Below are positions 9,293-16,595 of a stretch of 21,856 bases of DNA, one piece after another. A program made the position numbers and the translations under genes. The first letter of the stretch is position 1. Each line of letters starts with the position of its first letter. The stretch is from NCBI GenBank assembly GCA_002372325.1, contig DFFT01000168.1, positions 1-21,856 of the forward strand, read 5' to 3'. The notes below the pieces were generated by a model. That model did no database searches and was not told the DNA's origin. It was given only the letters and a program-made list of their open reading frames with translations. Source of the stretch: Succinivibrionaceae bacterium UBA3769 (GTDB taxonomy: Bacteria; Pseudomonadota; Gammaproteobacteria; Enterobacterales; Succinivibrionaceae).

Positions 9293-11617
9293 TTATTTGC
9301 CATCAGTCTTTTTCCGGCCGGAGGAAAAATGCGAGCCCGCGGATACCGCCTGATAAGCGGCGTTATCATCATCGATGTCGTCTTCTCCGGCACCCTCGCT
9401 GTCATCCTCATTATCAGCGCTGTCTTCAGCGGCTCTGGCAATTTCCTCCACGGCTTCGCTGAAGGGCTGCATGATAAGCTCGTCCTTGTCATTGATTTCC
9501 ACGGCCACCAGCTCCGAGGTGGCAGTATTGCCGAAGGAATCCTCAAAGGTAAAGCCGAAGAGCATGTTGATTTCCCCGATCTTCTCATCGGTGATCACTG
9601 AATCCTTCCGGTAGACAAAGGTATCGATATCCACCTCCTGCTCCTCGTCATCCCCGGTGAGGCTGGAGGCGCCGAATACCGTGGTGATCTTGTCTCCCGG
9701 CTTCAGAATGTTGCTGAAGCGGCCCGGAACGCCATTGGAGGATTCCCGCTGCACGCCGGTGATGGAGTACTTCTCGGTTTTGAAATCGTAGGACACCATC
9801 ATGTTGTAGGGATGGCCGTTGATCTTGATGCTGCAGTCATAGTTAACATAATCATCCGTCACATTAACCACGGTAAGGGGCAGAAGATGACCGTCCAGAG
9901 CGGCCCAGGTGCCGTCCAGACCATCGGTGAACACGCCCTTGTCCCAGTCTGCCTCCAGACGGACATCAGATCCCACATTAACGAGAATGCCCTCGGGAGT
10001 GTCCTTTGAAGGCGGCTCGTAGAAGAGCACCTCCAGCTTCACGCTGCTTATCAGGGGAAGGATATCCTCAGGCACCTTGACATAGGCGTTGGAGTCGCTG
10101 TCAAAGGCCACCTTGACATCTTCAAGACTGTCGATGCCCTTTTTCTGCAGGGTCTGGGCCTGCTGGGCAAAGGCCACGATACCGCCGGTGCCGGAACTGA
10201 GGCCGGCGGCAAAGCCGGAACTGAAGTGTCCTCCGGAGGAAGGCCCGGGCTCCGGAGTTTCCGGCGGGGTTACCGGCGTGGTTACGGTTCCTCCGCTCCC
10301 CGCGCCGCTGTCCGCATAGCCGTCATACTTTCTGCTGATATTAAGCATTTCCTTCAGGAATCTGTGGCTGAAGTCGATCTGATCCCCGATTCTCTCGGCA
10401 TCATTCCTATTGACAGCCCCCACCTGAAGACCGTAGGCCAGGTTAAGCGAGGTGGGCGCGCCCTGCTTAAGAACGTACCTAAAGGGATCCTTCCAGTTAT
10501 CCAGAGGATAGTAGACAGACACCCCGGAGCCCTTTTTATAACGGCCGTTTTTGCTGTAAATGACATACTTGTCCAGGGCGCTCAAAACTGCCTTGGCCTC
10601 CTTGGGGGCCAGGCTCTTCAGGTTATTCACATACTGGCGGAGATCAATAACATCCGAATAGGGTTTTCTGTTCTGAATTCCGTAGGACTCGGATTTGTTC
10701 GCGGCCCGGGCGACTTTGGAGAGGAGAGCGCCCTGATCATCAAAAGCGTCCAGAATGGTGATGCCCAGTTCGTCATAGGCCAGCATAAGCTCCGGGAAAT
10801 GATCCAGGGAAACCGCGGACAGGGTGCTGTTGCTGTCCGCGGAATATTTCTTCAGATCCTCATGATAGGTGTCCACAATGGACTCGCTCAGCTTGCGGAG
10901 ACTCATGCGGGGATTCTTTTCCAGAGCGTTAAGCCACGGGGTGTAGAACCAGCCCAGGCTGGGCTCGGTCTCCTCGGAGGCAATCATCACATGGCCCCAG
11001 CGGTTCATATGGTAGCCCGAAGCCAGGGAGCCCATAAGGCAGGCGTCAAAGCCGATGATGTCAAATGGCTTTTCTGCTCTCCCATAGACATTCTGAAAGG
11101 CCCCGTTTATCTCGGACATTTCCAGAAAGTCATCGGAAAAGTTTTCATCATAGCCCACACCGCCGGTGGGGCCGGCCCCGTGATTCCAGAAGATAATCAT
11201 GCGGCGCCGGGGGTTATAGCGGGACTCGCCGAATTCCAGGAAGCGGGACAGGGTATCCTCCCGGCCCATGCTCTGATTGTTCCAGCTTTTAAGAAGCTCA
11301 ATGTCGTTATCCCTGACCTCGTAGATCTGAATTTTGCGGCTGGAAACCACATCGTTCTTCCATTCTGTGGCGCCGCCGGTCTGCACGAGAAAGCGAACAT
11401 TCTTCCCCGCCATGCTTTCGGCGATTTCCTGAAGATCCGAGGTAGCGCTGCCGCCGGAATCATTGCTGCCGTCGCCGCTTTCCAGATCGGAACCCACGAG
11501 ATAGAAATAGATAAGCCAGGGCACATCCTCTTTGGCTTCCGCAAGAGGGGAAACAAAAAGGAGGGCCGCAAGAAGAAACAGAACTGAAAACCGCTTTTCA
11601 AAACAACGAGAGAACAT
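9293..11617 (-). CDS. secreted C11 (clostripain-like) cysteine peptidase
   Basis: The product is about 774 residues from the chosen start. It begins with a clear Sec signal peptide: basic n-region MFSRCFEKR, hydrophobic FSVLFLLAALLFV, and SPLAEA before the likely cleavage site. The clostripain core follows, with catalytic His in FWNHGAG (about 146) and catalytic Cys in GFDACLMG (about 193), as in C11 peptidases that cut after Arg or Lys. After a Pro/Thr/Gly linker (about 439-467) comes an unrecognised beta-rich region, then an acidic stretch and a basic tail (GRKKTDGK). GGHFSSG in the linker recurs as GSHFSSG at the C-terminus. The frame stays open to a TTG at 11776, and another ATG lies at 11638. 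I prefer 11617 because it gives a normal signal peptide, although its ribosome site is weak. The product is probably exported to the periplasm or outside. Confidence 0.85.
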   Translation of the reverse strand: MFSRCFEKRFSVLFLLAALLFVSPLAEAKEDVPWLIYFYLVGSDLESGDGSNDSGGSATSDLQEIAESMAGKNVRFLVQTGGATEWKNDVVSSRKIQIYEVRDNDIELLKSWNNQSMGREDTLSRFLEFGESRYNPRRRMIIFWNHGAGPTGGVGYDENFSDDFLEMSEINGAFQNVYGRAEKPFDIIGFDACLMGSLASGYHMNRWGHVMIASEETEPSLGWFYTPWLNALEKNPRMSLRKLSESIVDTYHEDLKKYSADSNSTLSAVSLDHFPELMLAYDELGITILDAFDDQGALLSKVARAANKSESYGIQNRKPYSDVIDLRQYVNNLKSLAPKEAKAVLSALDKYVIYSKNGRYKKGSGVSVYYPLDNWKDPFRYVLKQGAPTSLNLAYGLQVGAVNRNDAERIGDQIDFSHRFLKEMLNISRKYDGYADSGAGSGGTVTTPVTPPETPEPGPSSGGHFSSGFAAGLSSGTGGIVAFAQQAQTLQKKGIDSLEDVKVAFDSDSNAYVKVPEDILPLISSVKLEVLFYEPPSKDTPEGILVNVGSDVRLEADWDKGVFTDGLDGTWAALDGHLLPLTVVNVTDDYVNYDCSIKINGHPYNMMVSYDFKTEKYSITGVQRESSNGVPGRFSNILKPGDKITTVFGASSLTGDDEEQEVDIDTFVYRKDSVITDEKIGEINMLFGFTFEDSFGNTATSELVAVEINDKDELIMQPFSEAVEEIARAAEDSADNEDDSEGAGEDDIDDDNAAYQAVSAGSHFSSGRKKTDGK

Positions 11618-12266
11618 AAGAAACCCGTAAACATGCATTCCGGAGGATTGTGCGAAAACCAGGCTGAGCCTCCGGCTTAAAAAAGAAAAAATGCCGCTCC
11701 GAAAAATGAAGTGTCCGTTAATCGGGGACGTCCCGGAATTATTGCGGCGGGCTTTCGCAGAAACGGTCTCTGACAAACTATTCTCAGAAGCTTACCTCAG
11801 AAATGCCGTCAGAGACTCCTGAAAATATCCCTCTCCCGCCGGGACGCCAAACCTTAAAACTATGGCAATGCGGATCTCTCATGCCGCAAACCGGATCCGC
11901 CTGAACATTTTACCCTTTTTTCCAGCGCCGGCAGCTATTCTTTCCGATCCTGCTTAGTCCCGCTTAGACAGGCATCTCATATTTATCCCGGGATTCCGGA
12001 TGCCGGCCGGGGAAGTCTCATGTTTCCGGAGGCTTTGCGGTAACAGCCGAAACTATTTCCGCATGAAGTTTTTCCTGCCGGTTCTTTTTCTGAACAGAGG
12101 GTTTTCTTTGCATAGAAATTTCCGTGAGCGGCGAATACGGAGCGAAAAATGGATACAGAGCATAAAAGAGAGCAAAAGCCAGGTTTCCCGGGCTTCCCTG
12201 TGATTGTTGATTGTCTGCTCCCCCCTGGCCTTTCCTTAAGCGGAACGGTTTGGCGAGGAGCCTTTC
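11618..12266. other. 649-bp intergenic region with inverted repeats
   Basis: No convincing gene is seen here; the open frames present lack ribosome sites and protein-like composition. It should contain the end of the 12267 gene's transcript and the promoter of the C11 peptidase gene, but I could not fix either. It holds several inverted repeats: GTCTCTGAC/GTCAGAGAC (11766-11816), a GCGGAT/ATCCGC pair around 11870-11900, the palindrome GGGACGTCCC (11725-11734), and CCGGAGG/CCTCCGG (11640-11675) directly before the alternative ATG. Confidence 0.55.
11766..11816. repeat. 9-bp inverted repeat enclosing a CTCAGAA direct repeat
   Basis: GTCTCTGAC (11766-11774) and GTCAGAGAC (11808-11816) are perfectly complementary across a 33-nt loop. 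The loop holds two direct copies of CTCAGAA. It lies about 150-200 bp upstream of the peptidase start. It could be an operator, an mRNA structure or part of a terminator; no T-run follows on the minus strand. Confidence 0.5.
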
Positions 12267-13064
12267 TCACGGCTTATCCTCATGGCCGCCGGCGGCGAGA
12301 TAAATACCGGCTTCGGAACTATGAGCCAGATCCAGGTTCTCCTGAACCAGAATTCTGTTGATATGCCGGAGTTCGGAATTAGTGATGGAGGAACCGCCGT
12401 GATCGCTGGACTCAGAATTCTTCCAGAAGCTTTCTCCGATGATTTTGGCATTGCCCTCGCCCTCAAGGCTATTTCCCTTGTTGTCTGAAAACTGGAACAT
12501 TACCGGCACCTTCTGCTCCCGGAAGAAGTTAATGCCCAGCTTGCTGGTCTGGCGGAAGGTGGAATAGACAAGGACGTTTTCAAAAAGCTCCCGGAGATCA
12601 TGAGGAGTTTTTTCGCTGCCGGAAAGTTTCCAGTTCCCGGACTTGTAAAAACTCTTCAGACTGTTATGCCGCTCGCTATTGAAAATTTCGACAAACTCCT
12701 TGAGCTTCCCGGCCAGAAATTGAGTTTCGTCATCACTGAGCCTGCCATGGCCATAAGGGATATTCTTCAGCACAAACTGCTTCAAAGCTTCATCAGGATT
12801 CTTTCTGAAGGCTGCCTTCCAGCCGGTGGTTTTTGTATTGCCGTCCACGGCATTGGGATCCTGATGCATGTAGTTATAAAGCTTTTTGGGAATGTTGATC
12901 TTTGCCATATTTTCCGGCCGGGCCAGAAACTCATTCCATTTTTTTACCTGAGCCTTGTCATAGCCGTCATCATCAGCATCCATGATTTTAATGCCCGAAA
13001 CAATGGCATTCATGGTTTTTTCATACTTGTCTGACATGAGGTTGGCACCTTTAATTCCGATCAT
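12267..13064 (-). CDS. putative effector, downstream part of a split gene
   Basis: I do not recognise this 265-residue frame. It is probably the C-terminal two-thirds of a protein that begins in the 13061-13534 frame. Its first ATG overlaps the upstream stop as ATGA, but the frame is already open for about 20 codons before it, and the text there (KNVDSVSFNTIDTYNA) is more protein-like than the tail of the upstream frame. The product is hydrophilic, Lys/Asn/Ser-rich and helical-looking, with no signal peptide or membrane segment. An Asp-rich loop (DADDDGY, about residue 29) resembles a degenerate EF-hand loop, but position 12 is Val, not Glu. A conserved-looking block (PVMFQFSDNKG ... GGSSITNSELRHI) lies near the end. 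Its location behind a CesT-like chaperone suggests a type III effector; this is inference from context. Confidence 0.65.
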   Translation of the reverse strand: MIGIKGANLMSDKYEKTMNAIVSGIKIMDADDDGYDKAQVKKWNEFLARPENMAKINIPKKLYNYMHQDPNAVDGNTKTTGWKAAFRKNPDEALKQFVLKNIPYGHGRLSDDETQFLAGKLKEFVEIFNSERHNSLKSFYKSGNWKLSGSEKTPHDLRELFENVLVYSTFRQTSKLGINFFREQKVPVMFQFSDNKGNSLEGEGNAKIIGESFWKNSESSDHGGSSITNSELRHINRILVQENLDLAHSSEAGIYLAAGGHEDKP

Positions 13065-13534
13065 GGCATTGTAGGTGTCGATGGTATTAAAACTGACACT
13101 GTCAACATTCTTGTTTTTTTGGCGGCATCAACATTAATGCCGGAGCTCACCAGCGCGATGCGATTATCCTTCAAGCCGTAATTAGCCACTTCGATATCTT
13201 TTTTCCCGCCGGAGTTGCTGATAATGTTTTTAAGCTGGGTGTTGGCATTCCTTACCATTGCATACTCATTGGTTTTCAATAATTCGGCGATTTTATTCTC
13301 CAGTCTGATCGCCGTTGCCGTATGAGAATTTTTAATAAAGATTCTGCCGAAAAAACCGAGCTTTCTGTTCACATTCACTTCACCGGTGTCTGATACAGAT
13401 ACCGTATATGACTTGTAGCCGATTTTGATCTTTCCGCTCAGAGAACCGTTTTCGTTCTCAGTCAGATTCTTGGCGAGAGAAGCGGAGCTGATATCATCAG
13501 CAACTGCCAGCTTTATAGGAGTAATGTCAGTCAT
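13061..13534 (-). CDS. putative effector, N-terminal part of a split gene
   Basis: I do not recognise this 157-residue frame. AAGGA lies 9 nt before the ATG. The N-terminus (MTDITPIKLAVADDISSASL) is polar and Ser/Thr/Ala-rich without a hydrophobic core, as in many type III secretion signals. The rest could be a chaperone-binding or targeting segment. The frame reads plausibly to about DAAKK, then hits an A7 run (13114-13120) and switches to out-of-character text before stopping. A -1 slip, or one extra A, joins it to the 12267 frame and gives a single 422-residue protein. Possible explanations are a real mutation, programmed or phase-variable frameshifting, a sequencing error, or two coupled genes. 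The CesT-like chaperone gene lies 281 nt upstream on the same strand. Confidence 0.65.
   Translation of the reverse strand: MTDITPIKLAVADDISSASLAKNLTENENGSLSGKIKIGYKSYTVSVSDTGEVNVNRKLGFFGRIFIKNSHTATAIRLENKIAELLKTNEYAMVRNANTQLKNIISNSGGKKDIEVANYGLKDNRIALVSSGINVDAAKKTRMLTVSVLIPSTPTMP
13114..13120 (-). other. A7 run at the frame junction (possible slippage site)
   Basis: On the coding strand the run reads GCC GCC AAA AAA ACA in the upstream frame. Slipping back one base gives AAA AAA AAC AAG AAT GTT and enters the downstream frame, which is closed by a TGA just before the run, so the junction must lie at or after it. One extra A by transcript or replication slippage gives the same result. Confidence 0.5.
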
Positions 13535-13605
13535 GGGAGAAAATCCTTCAGTTTTCTTACGATAATATTTTCAGGGGGGGATCTGACCGTTTCTTTTATT
13601 ATTTG

Positions 13606-13647
13606 AAAAACCGGCCTCCGCTGACGTTGCAGTCAGAACCGCAGAGG
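13606..13647 (-). terminator. possible terminator after the chaperone gene
   Basis: On the minus strand CCTCTG pairs with CGGAGG (one G-U) around an inner CTGAC-TGCAAC-GTCAG stem, with a 5-nt bulge. CCGG and then T5 follow. If real, the chaperone and the downstream split gene are separate transcripts and the latter has its own promoter in 13540-13605; AT-rich TATTAT-like text is present there but I see no good -35. Confidence 0.35.
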
Positions 13648-13815
13648 ATAACTTTTTCAAGACGCTTTAAAAGAAGCTGCAAGGTTAACGGATGAACTCC
13701 GGAAAAATTACAACGGCCGGCAGCCTGCTGTCATCGGCGGCATTACGGAAAGCGAATTCTGTAAGCGGGATCATCTGATTATCCCGCTCGCGGGCTCCCT
13801 GAAACATTGCGGGAT

Positions 13816-14301
13816 TCAGCCTTCCAGGATAAAAGAGTTCCCGCCCGCCCCGAAAACAAACCGCGGGTCAGCCTCCGGTTCAAAAGCAGCGGAATTTTTC
13901 TCGATCATGGCGGCAAAGGCTTCTCCGGCGGAAATAAACTTTGCCAGCAGATCTCCCAGATCATCAGAAGCCAGCTTCGATGCCGTCACCACCTGATACA
14001 TCACCAGATAGCCGGTTTCCTCATCCCGTCCGATTACCGGACTGTTGCCGCCCTGAAAATAACAGGGGCCCAGGGCATAATCCATAATATCCAGCATCAT
14101 GGGATAGGACACGGGATCCGGCAGATCCTCAGCCACTACCTGAGAAAGAATCATAAGTCCGTCGTCATGGCAGCATCTTATGTTGATAAGAGTTTCGTTT
14201 TCGATCACCAGCTGGCAGCAGCCGTCCTCATCCAGACTGAGCTTAAGACCCAAATCATTCCCCAGCTTTGCAATAATTCCATGAAGATCAATATTCAGCA
14301 T
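13816..14301 (-). CDS. CesT/Tir-like type III secretion chaperone
   Basis: This is a 161-residue acidic protein of the size (about 130-160) and layout of class I type III secretion chaperones (CesT/SycE fold). An N-terminal helix IIAKLGNDLGL is followed by an LDEDGCCQLVIENETLINIRC strand pair, a DDGLMILSQVVAEDL strand and helix, an MMLDIMDYALGP helix, then GRDEETGYLVMYQVV (the usual G-x-x-x-x-x-G-x-L-V strand) and a C-terminal helix around LLAKFISAGEAFAAMIE. Such chaperones bind the N-terminal part of one or a few effectors in the cytoplasm and guide them to the secretion ATPase, and their genes usually neighbour the effector's. GAGGA about 5 nt before the ATG sets the start. The assignment rests on fold pattern, not on exact motifs, so a related immunity or YbjN-like protein is not fully excluded. 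No secretion apparatus genes are in the window. Confidence 0.72.
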   Translation of the reverse strand: MLNIDLHGIIAKLGNDLGLKLSLDEDGCCQLVIENETLINIRCCHDDGLMILSQVVAEDLPDPVSYPMMLDIMDYALGPCYFQGGNSPVIGRDEETGYLVMYQVVTASKLASDDLGDLLAKFISAGEAFAAMIEKNSAAFEPEADPRFVFGAGGNSFILEG

Positions 14302-14627
14302 GACGTCCTCGCTCTCACACTATTCTCTCACACTATTTCTCGTTTCTCTTCTCACGATAATCACTCCTGCTGAATAACCGTAACCCTGTCTGAGGGATCC
14401 GTGATGAAAACCACTGATTTTTTATGAGCAGGAAAATTCGGAAAACACATAATCCGGCACCGTGGTTCTTTCCGGCGGCATAACGGATCCGGCAAACAAA
14501 TAAGGCGTTGCCGGACTTGCCCGGTTCCGCCTCGTATTTGCGCCGAATATCCTTTTACTCTGCTCTCCGGAACTCAGCCTGCCATTGACTCAGTGGTCTT
14601 GAGATGCTTTATCGTAATAAATGCTGC
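14302..14627. other. 326-bp intergenic region
   Basis: This gap lies between the end of thiH and the start of the chaperone gene (both minus strand). Besides the 13-bp tandem repeat, it holds an 8-bp perfect inverted repeat TCCGGCAA/TTGCCGGA (14488-14515, 12-nt loop), about 115 nt past the thiH stop. That could be a terminator stem but has no T-run. A GATTAT box lies near 14358 upstream of the chaperone, with no good -35. No coding sequence is seen. Confidence 0.5.
14312..14337 (-). repeat. 13-bp tandem direct repeat before the chaperone ribosome site
   Basis: Two exact head-to-tail copies of a 13-bp unit (plus strand CTCTCACACTATT) lie in the presumed 5' leader of the chaperone gene, ending 10 nt before its start codon. 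Gain or loss of a copy could alter leader structure or promoter spacing. Confidence 0.8.
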
Positions 14628-15773
14628 TCAGAATCCGGCGGCCTCGGGCATCCCCGGGATCTGAGAACGGGCCTCCCGGAACACCGGCTCAAGGCCGCAT
14701 CTCCGGAGAGCTGCGGTAACCTCCGTAACAGAACGGCTGTCCGAGATAATGAACTGCGGGAGATCATGATGATCCTCCGCATAACCGCCCGGCTGCGTGC
14801 TGGATCCGGCGCTTATGGAGGTAATAACCACCGGGGTTATCACATCCCGGAAGCGGGGACTTTCCCGGGTGGAAATTGAGATCTCCAGCTCGTGGTCAAA
14901 AAGTCTCCAGGCGCAGAGACATTGGATCATCTGCCTGTCGGATACGGGATACTCCGGCTGAAAACCCCCCTCCGCCGGCCGGAGTCTCGGAAACGAAATG
15001 CTGAGCCGGGTGCCCCAGTAATGACGGCGCATGTACATGAGGTGCCGGGTGAGCGCCACCACATCGGCCTTCCAGTCAAAAAGGCCCAGAAGAGCGCCCA
15101 GCCCCACCTTGTCGATGCCGGCATCCCCGACCCGCTCCGGTGTCTCCATGCGGTACCGCATATCCCGCTTTTTTCCGGAAAGGTGGTTTATCCTGTAGCA
15201 CTCGGGATCGTAGGTTTCCTGATACACGCAGACATAATCCACGCCAAGCTTTCTCATTTCCCGGTACTCATCGGTGTCCAGAGGCTGGATCTCGAGAGAC
15301 ATGTAGCTGGCATATTCCGCCACGATAGGGAGGTGCTCCCGGAAGTAGTCCATGCCGCAGACCCGGGGATCCTCTCCTGACACCACCAGAATATTCTCAT
15401 AGCCCATGCGATGAATGGCCTCGCACTCCCGGCGGGTTTCCTCCGGAAGAAGATGCTTCCGGGGATACTTGTTATGAGCCGCAAAGCCGCAGTAACGGCA
15501 GTTATTAAGACAGCGGTTCGAGAGATAGAGAGGCACGTACATGCTCACGGTATTTCCGAAACGCCTTCTGGTGTGCTTTTCCGCCAGTACCGCCATGTCC
15601 GAAAGATACGGCGCGGCTTTAGGGGATATCAGAGCCATGAAGTCCCCGAGATCCAGGGGATCGCCGGAACGGCTCTTTGAAAGTGCCCGGGATACCTCGC
15701 TGTCCGAAGAGGCATCTACCTGTCTTGCGTAGCTCCTGATATCAAGAGCCGTGATTTCATCATAGAAGCTCAT
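14628..15773 (-). CDS. thiH: ThiH, 2-iminoacetate (dehydroglycine) synthase
   Basis: ThiH is a 381-residue radical SAM enzyme that splits tyrosine into dehydroglycine and p-cresol. Dehydroglycine supplies the glycine-derived part of the thiazole to ThiG. The cluster motif C-L-N-N-C-R-Y-C (about residues 88-95) is intact and is followed by GFAAHNKYPRKHLLPEE, typical of ThiH. Later conserved text includes NILVVSGEDP, LEIQPL, YVCVYQETYD and KVGLGALLGLFDWK. The length matches E. coli ThiH (about 377). ATG overlaps the thiG stop as ATGA. Use of ThiH instead of the oxygen-dependent ThiO fits an anaerobic or facultative life. It is the last gene of the operon, and no thiF follows. Confidence 0.96.
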   Translation of the reverse strand: MSFYDEITALDIRSYARQVDASSDSEVSRALSKSRSGDPLDLGDFMALISPKAAPYLSDMAVLAEKHTRRRFGNTVSMYVPLYLSNRCLNNCRYCGFAAHNKYPRKHLLPEETRRECEAIHRMGYENILVVSGEDPRVCGMDYFREHLPIVAEYASYMSLEIQPLDTDEYREMRKLGVDYVCVYQETYDPECYRINHLSGKKRDMRYRMETPERVGDAGIDKVGLGALLGLFDWKADVVALTRHLMYMRRHYWGTRLSISFPRLRPAEGGFQPEYPVSDRQMIQCLCAWRLFDHELEISISTRESPRFRDVITPVVITSISAGSSTQPGGYAEDHHDLPQFIISDSRSVTEVTAALRRCGLEPVFREARSQIPGMPEAAGF

Positions 15774-16594
15774 GACTTGGCTCCGTCCAGATCCTTAAGG
15801 AAGGCTTCCAGGGGACTGGTGGCATGAGCCTCCTCGGACACCCCGCCGGGCCCGCTGAGATAGGCAAGACGTCCGGCTGCCACAGCTCCGGCAAAGGCCC
15901 GGGCCATGCTGACGGGATCCCGGGACACGGAAATCGCCGTGTTCACCAGCACCGCATCCGCCCCCAGCTCCATGGCCTCGGCCGCCTGGGACGGCAGTCC
16001 GATGCCGGCATCCACCACAATGGGAGACTCCTTCTGCGCAATAATGATTTTAAGCATGGCTCTGGTGGTCAGGCCCTGGTTGCTCCCGATGGGAGCCCCC
16101 AGGGGCATCACCGCCGCGGCCCCGGCCCGGGCCAGGCGGAGACAGAGCATGGGGTCGGCGCCGCAGTAGGCCAGTACCTTGAAGCCCTGTTTGGCAAGCT
16201 CCTCCGTGGCCTTGAGAGTCTCAATGGGATCCGGCATCAGATAGCGCACGTCAGGATGGATCTCCACCTTGATAAAGTCCGTGCCCAGAGCCTCCCGGGC
16301 GAGATTGGCGGCAAACACGGCCTCCCGGGCGGTACGAGCGCCGGAGGTATTGGGAAGGAGCGTTACCGGAAGATCCCGGAGAGCCGGGAGAATGGCGTCA
16401 TGCTGTCCCTGAAAATCCAGTCTCTTCACCGCCATGGTGACCATTTCCGACCCGGACGCCAACACCGCATCCCGGAGAAGAGCTCCGGAAGCGAATTTGC
16501 CGGTGCCGGTAAAAAGCCGGGAGTTAAATGTTTTGCCGCCGATAGTTAGGGGCGTGTCCTTTGCTCCCGCGCTGACTTCTGAGATATCTGACAT
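15770..16594 (-). CDS. thiG: ThiG, thiazole synthase
   Basis: ThiG is a 274-residue TIM-barrel enzyme that condenses DXP, dehydroglycine and sulfur from ThiS thiocarboxylate into thiazole phosphate. Family text is clear throughout: NSRLFTGTGKFASG, LLPNTSGARTAREAV, FIKVEIHPDVRYLMPDP, YCGADPMLC, PLGAPIGSNQGL, PIVVDAGIGLPSQAAEAMELGADAVLVNTA. The frame opens further upstream at 16633, inside thiS. I chose the ATG at 16594 because AGGAGG stands 11 nt before it and the spacing from thiS is then 1 nt. That ribosome site is itself formed by the thiS codons for the Gly-Gly pair, so the two genes share sequence. The stop overlaps the thiH start by 4 nt. Confidence 0.95.
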   Translation of the reverse strand: MSDISEVSAGAKDTPLTIGGKTFNSRLFTGTGKFASGALLRDAVLASGSEMVTMAVKRLDFQGQHDAILPALRDLPVTLLPNTSGARTAREAVFAANLAREALGTDFIKVEIHPDVRYLMPDPIETLKATEELAKQGFKVLAYCGADPMLCLRLARAGAAAVMPLGAPIGSNQGLTTRAMLKIIIAQKESPIVVDAGIGLPSQAAEAMELGADAVLVNTAISVSRDPVSMARAFAGAVAAGRLAYLSGPGGVSEEAHATSPLEAFLKDLDGAKS

Positions 16595-16595
16595 A

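Noticed and set aside
11618..11776. TTG at 11776 as start of the C11 peptidase
   Set aside because: It would bury the signal peptide 60 residues inside the protein; the ATG at 11617 (or 11638) gives a normal one.
11983..12270. Minus-strand 95-codon frame in the gap after the split gene
   Set aside because: No ribosome site, composition unlike a protein, no recognisable domain, and it overlaps the end of the 12267 gene.
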